A DNA stretch of 64,000 nt. Origin: Streptomyces albidoflavus. GTDB lineage: Bacteria > Actinomycetota > Actinomycetes > Streptomycetales > Streptomycetaceae. The translations under genes were made by a program, and so were the position numbers. The DNA lies in assembly GCF_000719955.1 (NCBI RefSeq), contig NZ_JOII01000018.1, positions 1 through 64,000 on the forward strand. The letters are read 5' to 3'. Positions 44,465 through 53,094 of this stretch are shown piece after piece (the first letter of the stretch is position 1; every line of letters starts with the position of its first letter). Under the pieces are notes generated by a model. That model had not been told where the DNA came from, searched no databases, and worked only from the letters and a program-made list of their open reading frames with translations.

Positions 44465-46503
44465 GGGCCGGCCTTTCCGACAGGGCTCGGAGCAGGAGCG
44501 GGGGAGGGCGCGGACACCACAGGTGGCTCGTCCCGGGGGCCGGGAGAGGCGGTTGTGGTCTCCTCCTCGCCGGAGGTGCCGCGCAGCCCGGCCAGGCCCC
44601 GGGGCAGGAGGTACACGGCCGCGACGAACAGCACCCCGAGCAGCAGCGGCCCGTGGCCGGGCCACGCGCCGGCCACCCAGTCCCGGGTGGCGACGATGAG
44701 CCCGGCGCCGAAGAGCGCGCCGACCACGGAGGTCGTCCCGCCGATGACCGCCGCCAGCAGTGCGAAGGCCGCGATCTCGAAGCCCACGTCGGCCGGGGAG
44801 AGGTACTGCTGGACGGTGACCATCACCGAACCGCCGACGCCCGCCAGCGCCCCGGCACCGATGTAGGCCACCAGCAGGTAGCGCCACACCGGGTGCCCGG
44901 AGGCGCGCATCCGCGCCTCCGCCCCGCGCGCCCCGGTCAGCAGCTTCCCCGCCGGGGAGCGGAGCACCAGGAGCGTGGCGGCGACCGCGACGGCCGCCAC
45001 GACGAGCGCGTAGGTGTACAGCTCGCTCTCCTCGAACAGGTCCTCCCCGCCCCAGAGCGCCTGCGTGGCCGGGAAGCCGACGAGGCCGTCGGCGCCGCCC
45101 GTGACGGACTTGAGCTGGTTGACGGCGGCGCTCGTCAGCTCGCCGACGGCCAGCGTGATCATGAGCACGGTCGTGCCGCGGGCCCGGATCACGGCGGGCC
45201 CGGTGACGGCGGAGAACACCGCGGCGGCGAGCGCCGAGAGCAGGATCTGCACGGGGCCCACGGTCCAGCCGGCGGCCGCCAGATTGGCCGTCGTGTACGC
45301 GCCGACGGCGAAGGGCGCGGTCTGGCCCAGCGTCGGCAGCCCCGCGTAGCCGGTGAGGACGGTGACGCTGACGGCGAGCAGCCCCAGCGCCAGCGCCGAC
45401 CCGGCCAGCGAGATGGTGTACGCGTCGAGCAGCCCCGGCAGGGCCACCAGCGCCACGCACAGGACGAGCAGGGGTGCCGCCCGCCGCCAGGCGGCGCCGG
45501 ACGGAAGTCGGCCACGCCCCGGCGGCGACGCCGACCGGGTCTTCGGCCGGGCGGAGCGCATCACCCGGCGCAGGCCTGCGCCGACGCGGCCGACGAGCCG
45601 GCCCAGCGGGTCCGGGACGGGTCCGTCCGTGCTGTGCCCGGTGGCCGGTTCCGCGAACCGGGAACGCAGCACCAGCACCGCCGCCATCGCGGCGAACAGC
45701 AGGTACGGGGCGAGGCCCGGTGCCACGGAGACCCCGAGCGTCTGGACCTCGCCGACGCCGATCGCCGCGAAGAAGGTCGCCCACAGCGAGCGCAGGCCGC
45801 CCAGGACGACCACCACGAGGGAGAGCATCAGCACGGTCTCAGCGGTACCGGGGCCGGGGCCGATGATCGGGGCTCCCAGGACCCCCGCGGCCCCGGCCAG
45901 CGCGCCCGCCGCGGCGAGCACCCCGAGGTGCACCGTCCGCGGGCTGTACCCGGTGGCCGCCAGCATCTGCGGGTCGTCCGCGGCGGCACGCACCGCCGCG
46001 CCCACCCGGGTGCGGACCAGCACCCAGGTGCCGAACGCCGCCAGGAGCACCGCCATCACGATGAAGCAGAGCCGGTAGGCCGGGTAGCGGTGGCCCAGCA
46101 GCGACACCGAGGTGTCCAGGGCCGCCGGTACGCGTACCGGCAGGTCGTCCGCCCCGAAGAACTGGATGAGCAGGTCACCGCCGATCAGGGCGAGACCGAA
46201 GGTCAGAAGTGCCTGGGCGAGATGCCCGCGCCGCGCCAGCGGGAACGAGGCCGCGGACAGCCCCGCCCCCACCAGGCAGGCGGCAGTGGTCCCGGCGGCC
46301 AGCCCGAGGAGAAGGCCGCCCCACGTCCCGTCGCTCAACTCGGCCCCCGTGTAGGCGCCGACCGCGTACAGCATGCCGTGGGAGAGGTTCAGCACGCCTG
46401 CGGTGCCGAAGGCGAGACTGAGCCCGGAGGCGACCACGAACAGCAGCAGCCCGTAGGCCACCCCGTCCACGGCCGGAACGAGATGAGCGTCGAGGAGTCC
46501 CAT
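44461..46503 (-). CDS. Fused LivH-LivM-type ABC permease
   Basis: 680 residues with two permease halves. The LivH-like part (about 1-290) carries FGTAGVLNLSHGMLYAVGAY. A basic Pro/Ser-rich linker follows (about 290-350), then a LivM-like part (about 350-640) with TVLTGYAGLPTLGQTAPFAVG. A Pro/Ser-rich cytosolic tail ends it. Each half has many hydrophobic segments. Fusing the two permeases ensures equal amounts. The start at 46503 lies 1 nt from the end of the lipoprotein gene; the longer frame to 46557 overlaps that gene and was not used. Confidence 0.85.
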   Translation of the reverse strand: MGLLDAHLVPAVDGVAYGLLLFVVASGLSLAFGTAGVLNLSHGMLYAVGAYTGAELSDGTWGGLLLGLAAGTTAACLVGAGLSAASFPLARRGHLAQALLTFGLALIGGDLLIQFFGADDLPVRVPAALDTSVSLLGHRYPAYRLCFIVMAVLLAAFGTWVLVRTRVGAAVRAAADDPQMLAATGYSPRTVHLGVLAAAGALAGAAGVLGAPIIGPGPGTAETVLMLSLVVVVLGGLRSLWATFFAAIGVGEVQTLGVSVAPGLAPYLLFAAMAAVLVLRSRFAEPATGHSTDGPVPDPLGRLVGRVGAGLRRVMRSARPKTRSASPPGRGRLPSGAAWRRAAPLLVLCVALVALPGLLDAYTISLAGSALALGLLAVSVTVLTGYAGLPTLGQTAPFAVGAYTTANLAAAGWTVGPVQILLSALAAAVFSAVTGPAVIRARGTTVLMITLAVGELTSAAVNQLKSVTGGADGLVGFPATQALWGGEDLFEESELYTYALVVAAVAVAATLLVLRSPAGKLLTGARGAEARMRASGHPVWRYLLVAYIGAGALAGVGGSVMVTVQQYLSPADVGFEIAAFALLAAVIGGTTSVVGALFGAGLIVATRDWVAGAWPGHGPLLLGVLFVAAVYLLPRGLAGLRGTSGEEETTTASPGPRDEPPVVSAPSPAPAPSPVGKAGP

Positions 46504-46504
46504 G

Positions 46505-47704
46505 TCAGCCGCCGAGTGTCGCCAGGTCCTCGACCATGACGTTGGCCAGCTGGTCACCGTCCTTGCGGACCTGACGCAGGTACCAGGTCTGCACGGGGGC
46601 GTGCTCCTTCGCGCCGAACTCCCAGGCGCCGCGCGGGCTGTCGATCTGGCCCAGACCGTCGATGGCCTTGTTGACGGTCTGCGGGGTCACCTCGCCGTCC
46701 TTGGCGGCGTCCGCGACCGCCTTGTCCAGCACGGCCGCCGCGTCGTACGAGGACATGGCGTAGGTGGTGGGCTGGGAGTCGTGCTTGGCGGTCCAGTCGG
46801 CGACGAACTTGCGGTTGGCGTCGTTGTCCAGGTCGGCCGAGTAGTTGAGGACCGAGTAGATGTCCTTCGCCGCGTCGCCCTGGGCCTGGAGCACGCTGCC
46901 CTCGGTGACGAACGCGGTGTAGAGCGGCAGATGGGCGATGTCGGACTGCGCGTACTGCTTGGCGAAGTCGATCGCGGCCTTGCCGGCGTAGAAGCAGTAG
47001 ACCGCCTTGGCGTCCGTCTTGGCGATCTCCGCGAAGTACGGCATGAAGTTCGTGGTCTTCGGGAAGGGCGTCCAGGTGGTCTTGCCGCTGGGGTTGGCGA
47101 GCTTGCCCTTCACCCGCTTGAACTCGTCGGTGAAGCCGCGCAGTTCGTCGTAGCCGCCCTGGTAGTCCGGTCCGATCGCGTAGACCGGGCCGTCCACCTT
47201 CTCCTTGATGTACGGGGCGATCGCCCTGCCCGGCTCGTCGGACATGAAGCTCGTCGTCCAGATGTACTCGAGGTCCTTGACGGGCGGCCGGGCGTTGGAC
47301 CCCAGGAAGGGGATCTTGGCCTGCTCGACCAGGGGCAGGACGGCGTTGACCGAGCCGCCGCTGACGAAGCCGGTCAACACGTCGACCTTGTCCTTCTTGA
47401 CCAGCTTGGTCGCCGCGGGCACGGCGGTCGGCGGGCCGTCGCCCTCGTCGGCGACGATCAGCTCGACCTCACGGCCGCCCAGCTTGTTGTCGTGCGTCTC
47501 CAGGTACAGCTCGAAACCGGCCCGCAACTCGGTGCCGACCGGCTTGTAGGTGCCGGAGAGCGAGGCGACGAGGCCGACCTTCAGCTTGCCGTCGCCGGCG
47601 TCGCCGCCACCGGAGCATCCGGTGACCGCGGCCAGGCCGAGGGCGACGGCGGCGGCGCCGAGCGCCCGGGCTCTGCGGCGGGAGGAAGAGGCGCGAAAGA
47701 ACAT
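46505..47704 (-). CDS. Periplasmic-binding-protein-type lipoprotein of the Liv-like importer
   Basis: A 399-residue substrate-binding lipoprotein of the Leu/Ile/Val-binding family. An Arg-rich start and hydrophobic stretch lead to the lipobox LAAVTGC (Cys 30) and a Gly/Ser linker. The binding fold begins KVGLVASLSGTYKPVG. It would be anchored outside the membrane and deliver ligand to the fused permease. The family also binds amides, urea and aromatic acids, so the ligand is open. No good Shine-Dalgarno precedes the ATG. It lies 104 nt after the Roadblock gene. Confidence 0.85.
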   Translation of the reverse strand: MFFRASSSRRRARALGAAAVALGLAAVTGCSGGGDAGDGKLKVGLVASLSGTYKPVGTELRAGFELYLETHDNKLGGREVELIVADEGDGPPTAVPAATKLVKKDKVDVLTGFVSGGSVNAVLPLVEQAKIPFLGSNARPPVKDLEYIWTTSFMSDEPGRAIAPYIKEKVDGPVYAIGPDYQGGYDELRGFTDEFKRVKGKLANPSGKTTWTPFPKTTNFMPYFAEIAKTDAKAVYCFYAGKAAIDFAKQYAQSDIAHLPLYTAFVTEGSVLQAQGDAAKDIYSVLNYSADLDNDANRKFVADWTAKHDSQPTTYAMSSYDAAAVLDKAVADAAKDGEVTPQTVNKAIDGLGQIDSPRGAWEFGAKEHAPVQTWYLRQVRKDGDQLANVMVEDLATLGG

Positions 47705-47808
47705 GGAGGTACCCAATCGGGGGAAAGGGGGCGGGGGTACGAGCGGGTCGACCGGTCGGGCGGCGGCACGGGGGTGGCGCGCCGCCGCGTTCCGACGGAG
47801 CGGCCCGG

Positions 47809-48213
47809 TCAGCTGGAGAGCTGGGTGTGCGGGTCGCGGAGCTGCGGGGAGAGGGAGTCGCCCACCTGGTTGATCAGCTCGGCCATCATGTAGCTGACCT
47901 CGCCGATGTCGGCGTCCCGGGTGGTCGTCACCAGCAGGGAGGCGCCGGTGGAGACGGCCATGGAGAACATGTAGCCGCCCTCCATGGCGGTCAGGCTGTG
48001 CTCCACCGGGTCGGTCTCCGTGGACTGGGCGGCCGCGGACAACAGGTTCACGATGCCGGAGGCGATGGCGGCGAGCCGGTCGGCCTCGTCGCGGTCCAGA
48101 CCGGCGTAGGCCAGTGCCAGACCGTCCACAGAGACGGCTATCGCCCGCGTGACCTCCGGGACGCGACCGGTGAAGTCCTGGAGGATCCAGCTCAGTTCGG
48201 TGGGTTCGTTCAT
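47809..48213 (-). CDS. Roadblock/LC7 domain protein (CvnB-like)
   Basis: A 134-residue protein with the Roadblock/LC7 fold seen in conservon CvnB proteins: LSWILQDFTGRVPEV at the start, then AIAVSVDGLALAYAG and the strand GASLLVTTTRDADIG. Such proteins partner a sensor and a small GTPase. Its ATG overlaps the stop of the sensor gene by 4 nt. The usual next genes (CvnC, DUF742, and CvnD, GTPase) are absent; an ABC importer follows instead. Confidence 0.88.
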   Translation of the reverse strand: MNEPTELSWILQDFTGRVPEVTRAIAVSVDGLALAYAGLDRDEADRLAAIASGIVNLLSAAAQSTETDPVEHSLTAMEGGYMFSMAVSTGASLLVTTTRDADIGEVSYMMAELINQVGDSLSPQLRDPHTQLSS

Positions 48214-50522
48214 CACTTGCTCCGTTCGGTGTTGCCGTCGTCGGTGGAGCGACCGCGGTGGGTCGTGCTCCTGTTGACTCCCTGCGCGTAGGCCGCCAGA
48301 ACGTCGGACACCTGCCGGGAATCGCGGCGGCGGGGCGGCTTGCGGGAGCCGGTCGCCCCTGGGCGCCGCTCGGTGTTCTCGCGCTTGTTGGCCGAGGGCC
48401 ACTGCTGCGGAGCGTTGCGCTTGCGGACGGGCAGACCCGACGCGCTGACCCCGGCGATCCGGTCGGCCGGCTCGCCCGCCGGGGGCGGGGGAGGCGCCGG
48501 GACGCGTTCGCGCTCGGCCACCGCGGTCGACCCGGACGGGCGGGGCGCCGACCGGCGGGCCGGCCGGGGACGGCCGCCGGCGAGCTCCGCGCCGGGTGGG
48601 GTGCCGGTCTCCCAGGGGGAGGCGGCGGTGTTCCGCTCCATCGTGACCAGCACGCCCGGGGGCAGGGTGATCTCGGCGATGGTGCCGGGGCCGGAGGAGT
48701 CACGCAGTTCCACGACGATGCCGTGCCGGGCGGCGAGCCGCGCCACCACGTGCAGGCCCATGAAGCGGACGTCGCCGACACCCGCCTGCGGCTCGCGCAG
48801 CGCGGCGTTGTGGACGGCACGGCGGTCCGGCGGGATGCCCACGCCCTCGTCCACGATCTGCACGACGGCCTGCTCGCCGAGGCGCCAGACGGTGACGCCG
48901 ACCGGCGACTCGGGGGACGAGAAGCGGGTCGCGTTGTCGAGGATCTCGGCGAGGATGTGCGCCACGTCGTGCACCGCCCGCGCCGCGATGCCGACATCGG
49001 CCTCGACGACGCCGAGCGACACCCGCTCGAAGCGCTCGATCTGCTGGGCCGCGGCCATGACGACGGTGGAGCAGTCGACATCGTCGGTCCGCACCCGGCC
49101 GTGCCCGAACCCCCCCAGCACCAGGATGTTGTTGGTGTTGCGCTCCATCCGGACGGCGAGGTGGTCGAGGGCGAAGAGGGTCTTCATCCGCTCCGGGTCG
49201 GCCTCGTCGCGCTGCACCGTGTCCAGCTCCGACACCATGATGCTGGTGAGCTGGGCGCCACGGCGCGCGACCCCGACCAGCGTCTCGGCGAACTGCGCGT
49301 GGATGTGCGCCTGTTGCGCGGCCAGCCGGACGGCCTCGTGATGGACGGCGTTGAACGCCTCACCGACCTCGCCGATCTCGTCGTCACCCGTGGCCTCGAC
49401 CGGATCGGCGGTCCGCTTCGCGACCTCCTCGGGAGTGGCGCCCCGCAGGGCTCCGGGCTGGGACAGCTCGCTCATCACCGCGGGCAGGCCCGTCTGGGCC
49501 ACGCCACGGGCCGCGTTGCGCAGACCGTGCAGACGGCGGATCATGACGCGGCCCAGACGGAAGGCCACGACCACGGCGCCGACCAGCGTCAGCACCACCA
49601 GGACGAGTTCGCCGCCGGCCGTCCAGAACAGCAGGGTGCGCTCGGCCGAGACGGTCTCGTGGACGGAGGCGTCGACCCGCTTCTCCACCGACCGCAGCAG
49701 CTCCTGCCGGTCCGCCGAGGCCTTGATCCACTCCTTCGGGGCGACATCGATGTCCTGGTCGACACCGGTGCGGCTGATGCGGTCCTCCAGCCGGCGGGCC
49801 TCCAGTGCCTTCTCGCCGGAGAGAGTGCGCTCCAGCATGGTCCGCCACTCACCGGGGCCGAGGCCGTACAGGGCCCCGATGGACTCGGTGTAGCCGAGGC
49901 GGCTGGCGTCGAAGGTCCGTCGCGAGGCGGTGGTGAAGCCGCCCGTCGCCTGCGCGCGCATGACCGTGACCTGCTCCTGAGCCGTGTACTCGGCTGCTTC
50001 GGAGAGGGCGGCGGCGGCGCGGATCCGGTCGGCGATGTCGGCGTCGACACCGTCGGCCTGGGCGATGCCGTCCCGGTAGCCGATCAGGTCGGCGATCACG
50101 ATCCGGTAGCCGAAGGCGAGCGCGGAGATGGTGCTGCTGCCCGAGCGCGCCTGGGCGCGCAGGGACACCAGCTTCTCCACGGAGCGCTCGATGCGGTCCA
50201 GCATGACCTGGGCGTTCTGCGGGACCTCGGACAGGTCCGCGATCCCCTGACGGAAGCGGGTGACGCTCCGGTCGGTCGTCTCGGAACTCTCGCGGAAGGT
50301 GTCCAGGTCTCCCTGGCCGGAGACGAGCGCGGTCGCCGCGACCCGTTCGTGCTGCAGATGCTCGGTCAACTCCGCCGCTCCGGCGGCGGCTTCGACCATG
50401 TCGGCCAGCCGGTCGGCCTGCAGCGCCTGGCTGGCCGCCGGAGCGAGGGCCAGCCCCGAGAAGGTGACGGCCACCGCCAGGGGCGCGGCCACGAGCAGGG
50501 TGAGGCGGCGATTGATTTTCAC
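48213..50522 (-). CDS. Sensor histidine-kinase-like protein with NIT, HAMP and HATPase domains (CvnA-like)
   Basis: A 769-residue membrane sensor. Transmembrane segment 1 lies near residues 8-28 and an extracellular nitrate/nitrite-sensing-type helical domain at ~36-310. Transmembrane segment 2 (about 318-340) leads into HAMP. The dimerisation region carries LDHLAVRMERN (His near 452). The ATPase domain has an N box EILDNATRFS, DEGVGIPP and GLHVVARLAARHG (about 520-640). A Pro/Arg-rich tail ends the protein. This is conservon CvnA architecture; whether it phosphorylates is unknown. Start GTG at 50522 was chosen with GGAG about 10 nt upstream, just before the first hydrophobic segment. Confidence 0.85.
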   Translation of the reverse strand: MKINRRLTLLVAAPLAVAVTFSGLALAPAASQALQADRLADMVEAAAGAAELTEHLQHERVAATALVSGQGDLDTFRESSETTDRSVTRFRQGIADLSEVPQNAQVMLDRIERSVEKLVSLRAQARSGSSTISALAFGYRIVIADLIGYRDGIAQADGVDADIADRIRAAAALSEAAEYTAQEQVTVMRAQATGGFTTASRRTFDASRLGYTESIGALYGLGPGEWRTMLERTLSGEKALEARRLEDRISRTGVDQDIDVAPKEWIKASADRQELLRSVEKRVDASVHETVSAERTLLFWTAGGELVLVVLTLVGAVVVAFRLGRVMIRRLHGLRNAARGVAQTGLPAVMSELSQPGALRGATPEEVAKRTADPVEATGDDEIGEVGEAFNAVHHEAVRLAAQQAHIHAQFAETLVGVARRGAQLTSIMVSELDTVQRDEADPERMKTLFALDHLAVRMERNTNNILVLGGFGHGRVRTDDVDCSTVVMAAAQQIERFERVSLGVVEADVGIAARAVHDVAHILAEILDNATRFSSPESPVGVTVWRLGEQAVVQIVDEGVGIPPDRRAVHNAALREPQAGVGDVRFMGLHVVARLAARHGIVVELRDSSGPGTIAEITLPPGVLVTMERNTAASPWETGTPPGAELAGGRPRPARRSAPRPSGSTAVAERERVPAPPPPPAGEPADRIAGVSASGLPVRKRNAPQQWPSANKRENTERRPGATGSRKPPRRRDSRQVSDVLAAYAQGVNRSTTHRGRSTDDGNTERSK

Positions 50523-51410
50523 TGAACGGCTCCATCGCAGGAACCGGTGTTGAGTATCGGTGACACGCAGATACCTAGGGATGGGGGAAGTGGGGGGTGG
50601 AGCTGGCACACCGCGCGCATCGTCACAGAGAGGGCAGACGGGGCAGCGATGGCGCGGCCTGATCCTACGTGTTCGCCAGTGACCGCGGATGTACGCATTG
50701 TTGAGAATCCAGAGCACTCAAGCGCACATGATCACCCCAGTTCGATCACACGTGGGATCAGCGGTGAAACCCCGACACGGCGCCGGCGGACAGCGGTTAC
50801 ACGCCTGATGGGCGATTTTGCGCCCTTCGGCCGGCCCTTCGGGGCGGCTTGGCGGGTGCTGTCCGCGTGTGAGGCGCGAGAGTCAAGTCTCCGTATGTGT
50901 GGGTGATGTGATGGATCGACACCTGTCTTCACATCTGGCGCACGGGAGGCCCGCAGGACGTGGTGTGGGGCGATGAGGACGGCACGAGACCGCCTCGGAC
51001 CCGTGGTTCCACCGGGCCTCGGTGCGAAAGTGCACGTGAGAGGGGCTTTACCCGCGCCGGGGGAGCCGCGGAAGGCGGCGGCGCGAGCGAGTGGGTGCGT
51101 ACCCGGTGCGGCGGCACCATTAGGGAAACACTTGAAAAACATGAGAAGTGCACGGTCCGGACAGACGTGTCCCAGCCGATCGGGACGACCTCTCCGGCCT
51201 CTCGCGAGGCTCGAAATGATGGGTGGCCTGGCCCCCGGTGGCGGCTCGAAGCCAGCCAGGCACAGGTGCTGTTCGACGCGGCACAGCAGCGGACCCGGCA
51301 GCGAGGCCCCGCCCCCGGCTGCCGGGCCGCGCCCGCTCACCCGCCGCCCACGTCCCCGACCCGGTCCGCCCGCGCCACCTCGGCCGGGTCGGGAGACATC
51401 TGGCGGGCGG
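50523..51410. promoter_or_regulatory. Long spacer between antO and the sensor operon
   Basis: 888 nt with no convincing gene; frames on both strands lack family-like sequence. It separates the end of the antimycin operon from the start of the sensor operon and must carry the latter's promoter. Seen are a near-palindrome around CACGTG (gatcacacgtgggatc, 50744-50759), a TAGGAT box on the minus strand at 50662-50667 and a spaced inverted repeat gatgtga/tcacatc (50905-50935). No strong terminator for antO was found. Confidence 0.5.
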
Positions 51411-52211
51411 TCATGCGCGGGCCATCCGCCACAGTGTGTCGGCGACCTCGCGGGCCGCCGGCGCCCCTGGCTCGATGAGCGTGTAGTGCCCCGTGCCCGG
51501 CAGGACGACGGTACGCAGGTCGTGGTGGACGGCGGCGTAGTCGGAGAACTGGGTCAGCGGCACCTCCTCGTCCACCTCGCCGTGGAGCAGTACGGTCGGC
51601 ACACCCGTCGTCCCCGCGCCGCTGAGCAGGGTGAGCGGGTCCACCGACGCCATGTGCGCGTCGAACCCCTCCTCGCCGCCCATCAGTTGCAGGGCGGCGT
51701 CGTCGCTCAGCCCGTCCCGGCGGGTCGCCGCGAGGTCGGTGAGCGGTGCCAGGGCGAGGACACCCGTGGGGAGCGTGGAGGTGTGCCACGGCGACCCGGG
51801 CGGCAGCAGCCCGCGGGCCGCGCACCACAGGGCCAGATGACCGCCCGAGCAGTGCCCGGCGAGGATGTACGGCCGCCCCTCGGGCAGCGTGTCCACGAGG
51901 CGGGCGACGTCGTCGAAGGTCTCGGGGTATCCCCCCGCCCCGCCGGACCTGCGGAAGCCCGGAAGCACCGTGGAGAGCCCCTGCCCGGCCAGGTAGGCGG
52001 CGAACGGCGTCAGATGCATCCGGTCGTACCGCCAGTACCCGCCGTGCAGCAGGATCACCAGCGGGGCGTCCGGGTCCTCGGCCGGCCAGGCGTCGTAGAC
52101 CTGGTGCGGGTGGTCGCCGTACCGGCCGTGGTGCGGCGCCAGTACCGGCTTCAGGCTCAGGACACGCTTCTCCTCCTCCGCCGCGAACGCGGAGATGACC
52201 CTAGAGCGCAC
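51411..52211 (-). CDS. antO: Alpha/beta hydrolase AntO, linked to N-formylation of 3-aminosalicylate
   Basis: A 266-residue alpha/beta hydrolase with the oxyanion motif LLHGGYW (near 56) and the nucleophile motif GHCSGGH (Ser near 119). HGGxW is the hallmark of kynurenine formamidases. In antimycin clusters the gene at this place, antO, is required for the N-formyl group of 3-formamidosalicylate. The C-terminal GTGHYTLIEPG supplies the likely catalytic His. Start GTG at 52211, with GGGAGG about 5 nt upstream, overlaps the end of antN by 11 nt. It is the last gene of antHIJKLMNO. Confidence 0.85.
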   Translation of the reverse strand: MRSRVISAFAAEEEKRVLSLKPVLAPHHGRYGDHPHQVYDAWPAEDPDAPLVILLHGGYWRYDRMHLTPFAAYLAGQGLSTVLPGFRRSGGAGGYPETFDDVARLVDTLPEGRPYILAGHCSGGHLALWCAARGLLPPGSPWHTSTLPTGVLALAPLTDLAATRRDGLSDDAALQLMGGEEGFDAHMASVDPLTLLSGAGTTGVPTVLLHGEVDEEVPLTQFSDYAAVHHDLRTVVLPGTGHYTLIEPGAPAAREVADTLWRMARA

Positions 52212-53049
52212 CGCGTGCCTCCCACAGCTCGGGGAAGACCACACGCCGGGCGCGCTGCTCCAGGTAGGCCACTCCGGCGGTGCCCCCGCTGCCGGGCTTG
52301 GCCCCCATGGCCCGGCGCACCACCATCAGATGGTCGAACCGCCAGCGGGCGACCAGCTCGGCGATGTCGGTCAGCGCCTCCGCGAGCCGGGCCGGTGCCT
52401 CGTACGGCGATCCGGCGTAGACGCCGCGCCACAGCTCCACCACGGCCGGGTCGGAGGTGTACGAGAGGGAGACGTCGCGTTCGCGGACGTGCGCCGGCAC
52501 CGGCAGGCCCTGGCGGTGCAGGAAGCACAGGACCTCGTCGTAGAGGGACGGCTCGCGGTGGGCGTCGCGCAGCGCCTCGTGGACGGCCGGGTCCCCGCGA
52601 TGGGCGTTCACCATGGACTGCGACTTCTCGCCGAGCAGGAACTCGATGTGCCGGTACATCGCCGACTGGAAACCGGAGGCCCGGCCGAACGCGGCCCGGA
52701 ACCCCTCGAACTGGAGGGGCGTCAGCGCGGCGATCGGCTGCCAGGAGTCGTTGAGCGCGGAGAGGGCGCGCCGGCTGCGGACCAGGGCGTCCAGCGCGGC
52801 GGGCAGGTCGTCCTTGACCAACGCCTCACGCGCCGTGCGCCACTCGTGGACGATCAGGGTGAACCACAACTCCATCACCTGCGTGGTGACGAGGAATCCC
52901 ATCTCGTCGGCGGCTTCGGTGAGGGGCTGTTGCAGGGTGTTGAGGACGGAGGCGTGGACGTACTCCTCGTACGGGCTGGCGCCGGGGAAGGGGCGGGTCA
53001 GCGCGGTGTCCTCGGCGGGATCCGCGAGAGCGGACGGGCCGTCGTTCAT
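52201..53049 (-). CDS. antN: Tryptophan 2,3-dioxygenase
   Basis: A 282-residue heme dioxygenase converting L-tryptophan to N-formylkynurenine. Family landmarks are VMELWFTLIVHEW, RASGFQSAMYRHIEFLLG and the heme-ligand region WRFDHLMVVRRAMG (His near 238), followed by GSGGTAGVAYL. It commits tryptophan toward anthranilate, the precursor of the antimycin aryl unit. A kynureninase gene is not seen in the window, so that step may rely on a host enzyme. AGGAG precedes the ATG. Confidence 0.93.
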   Translation of the reverse strand: MNDGPSALADPAEDTALTRPFPGASPYEEYVHASVLNTLQQPLTEAADEMGFLVTTQVMELWFTLIVHEWRTAREALVKDDLPAALDALVRSRRALSALNDSWQPIAALTPLQFEGFRAAFGRASGFQSAMYRHIEFLLGEKSQSMVNAHRGDPAVHEALRDAHREPSLYDEVLCFLHRQGLPVPAHVRERDVSLSYTSDPAVVELWRGVYAGSPYEAPARLAEALTDIAELVARWRFDHLMVVRRAMGAKPGSGGTAGVAYLEQRARRVVFPELWEARGAL

Positions 53050-53094
53050 CGGGGCTCCTAGGGACAGACCGGTGTGGGGCGCGGGGACGGCCGG

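Noticed and set aside
42928..48213. Importer as part of the candicidin cluster
   Set aside because: A strong bidirectional terminator at 42854-42896 separates it, its family is uptake rather than export, and candicidin already has fscTI/fscTII.
50573..50590. ctagggatgg as a PAS-LuxR site before the sensor operon
   Set aside because: Only the left half matches; the right half is a G-run, and overall agreement is about 10 of 16.
50547..51486. Small plus-strand frames in the 888-nt spacer
   Set aside because: No ribosome site with good spacing, no family-like sequence, Arg/Pro-rich composition; probably chance frames in GC-rich DNA.
51411..53049. Primary tryptophan degradation (kynurenine) pair
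   Set aside because: The two genes are the tail of a single compact operon starting at antH and match antN-antO in position; no separate promoter or kynureninase is seen.
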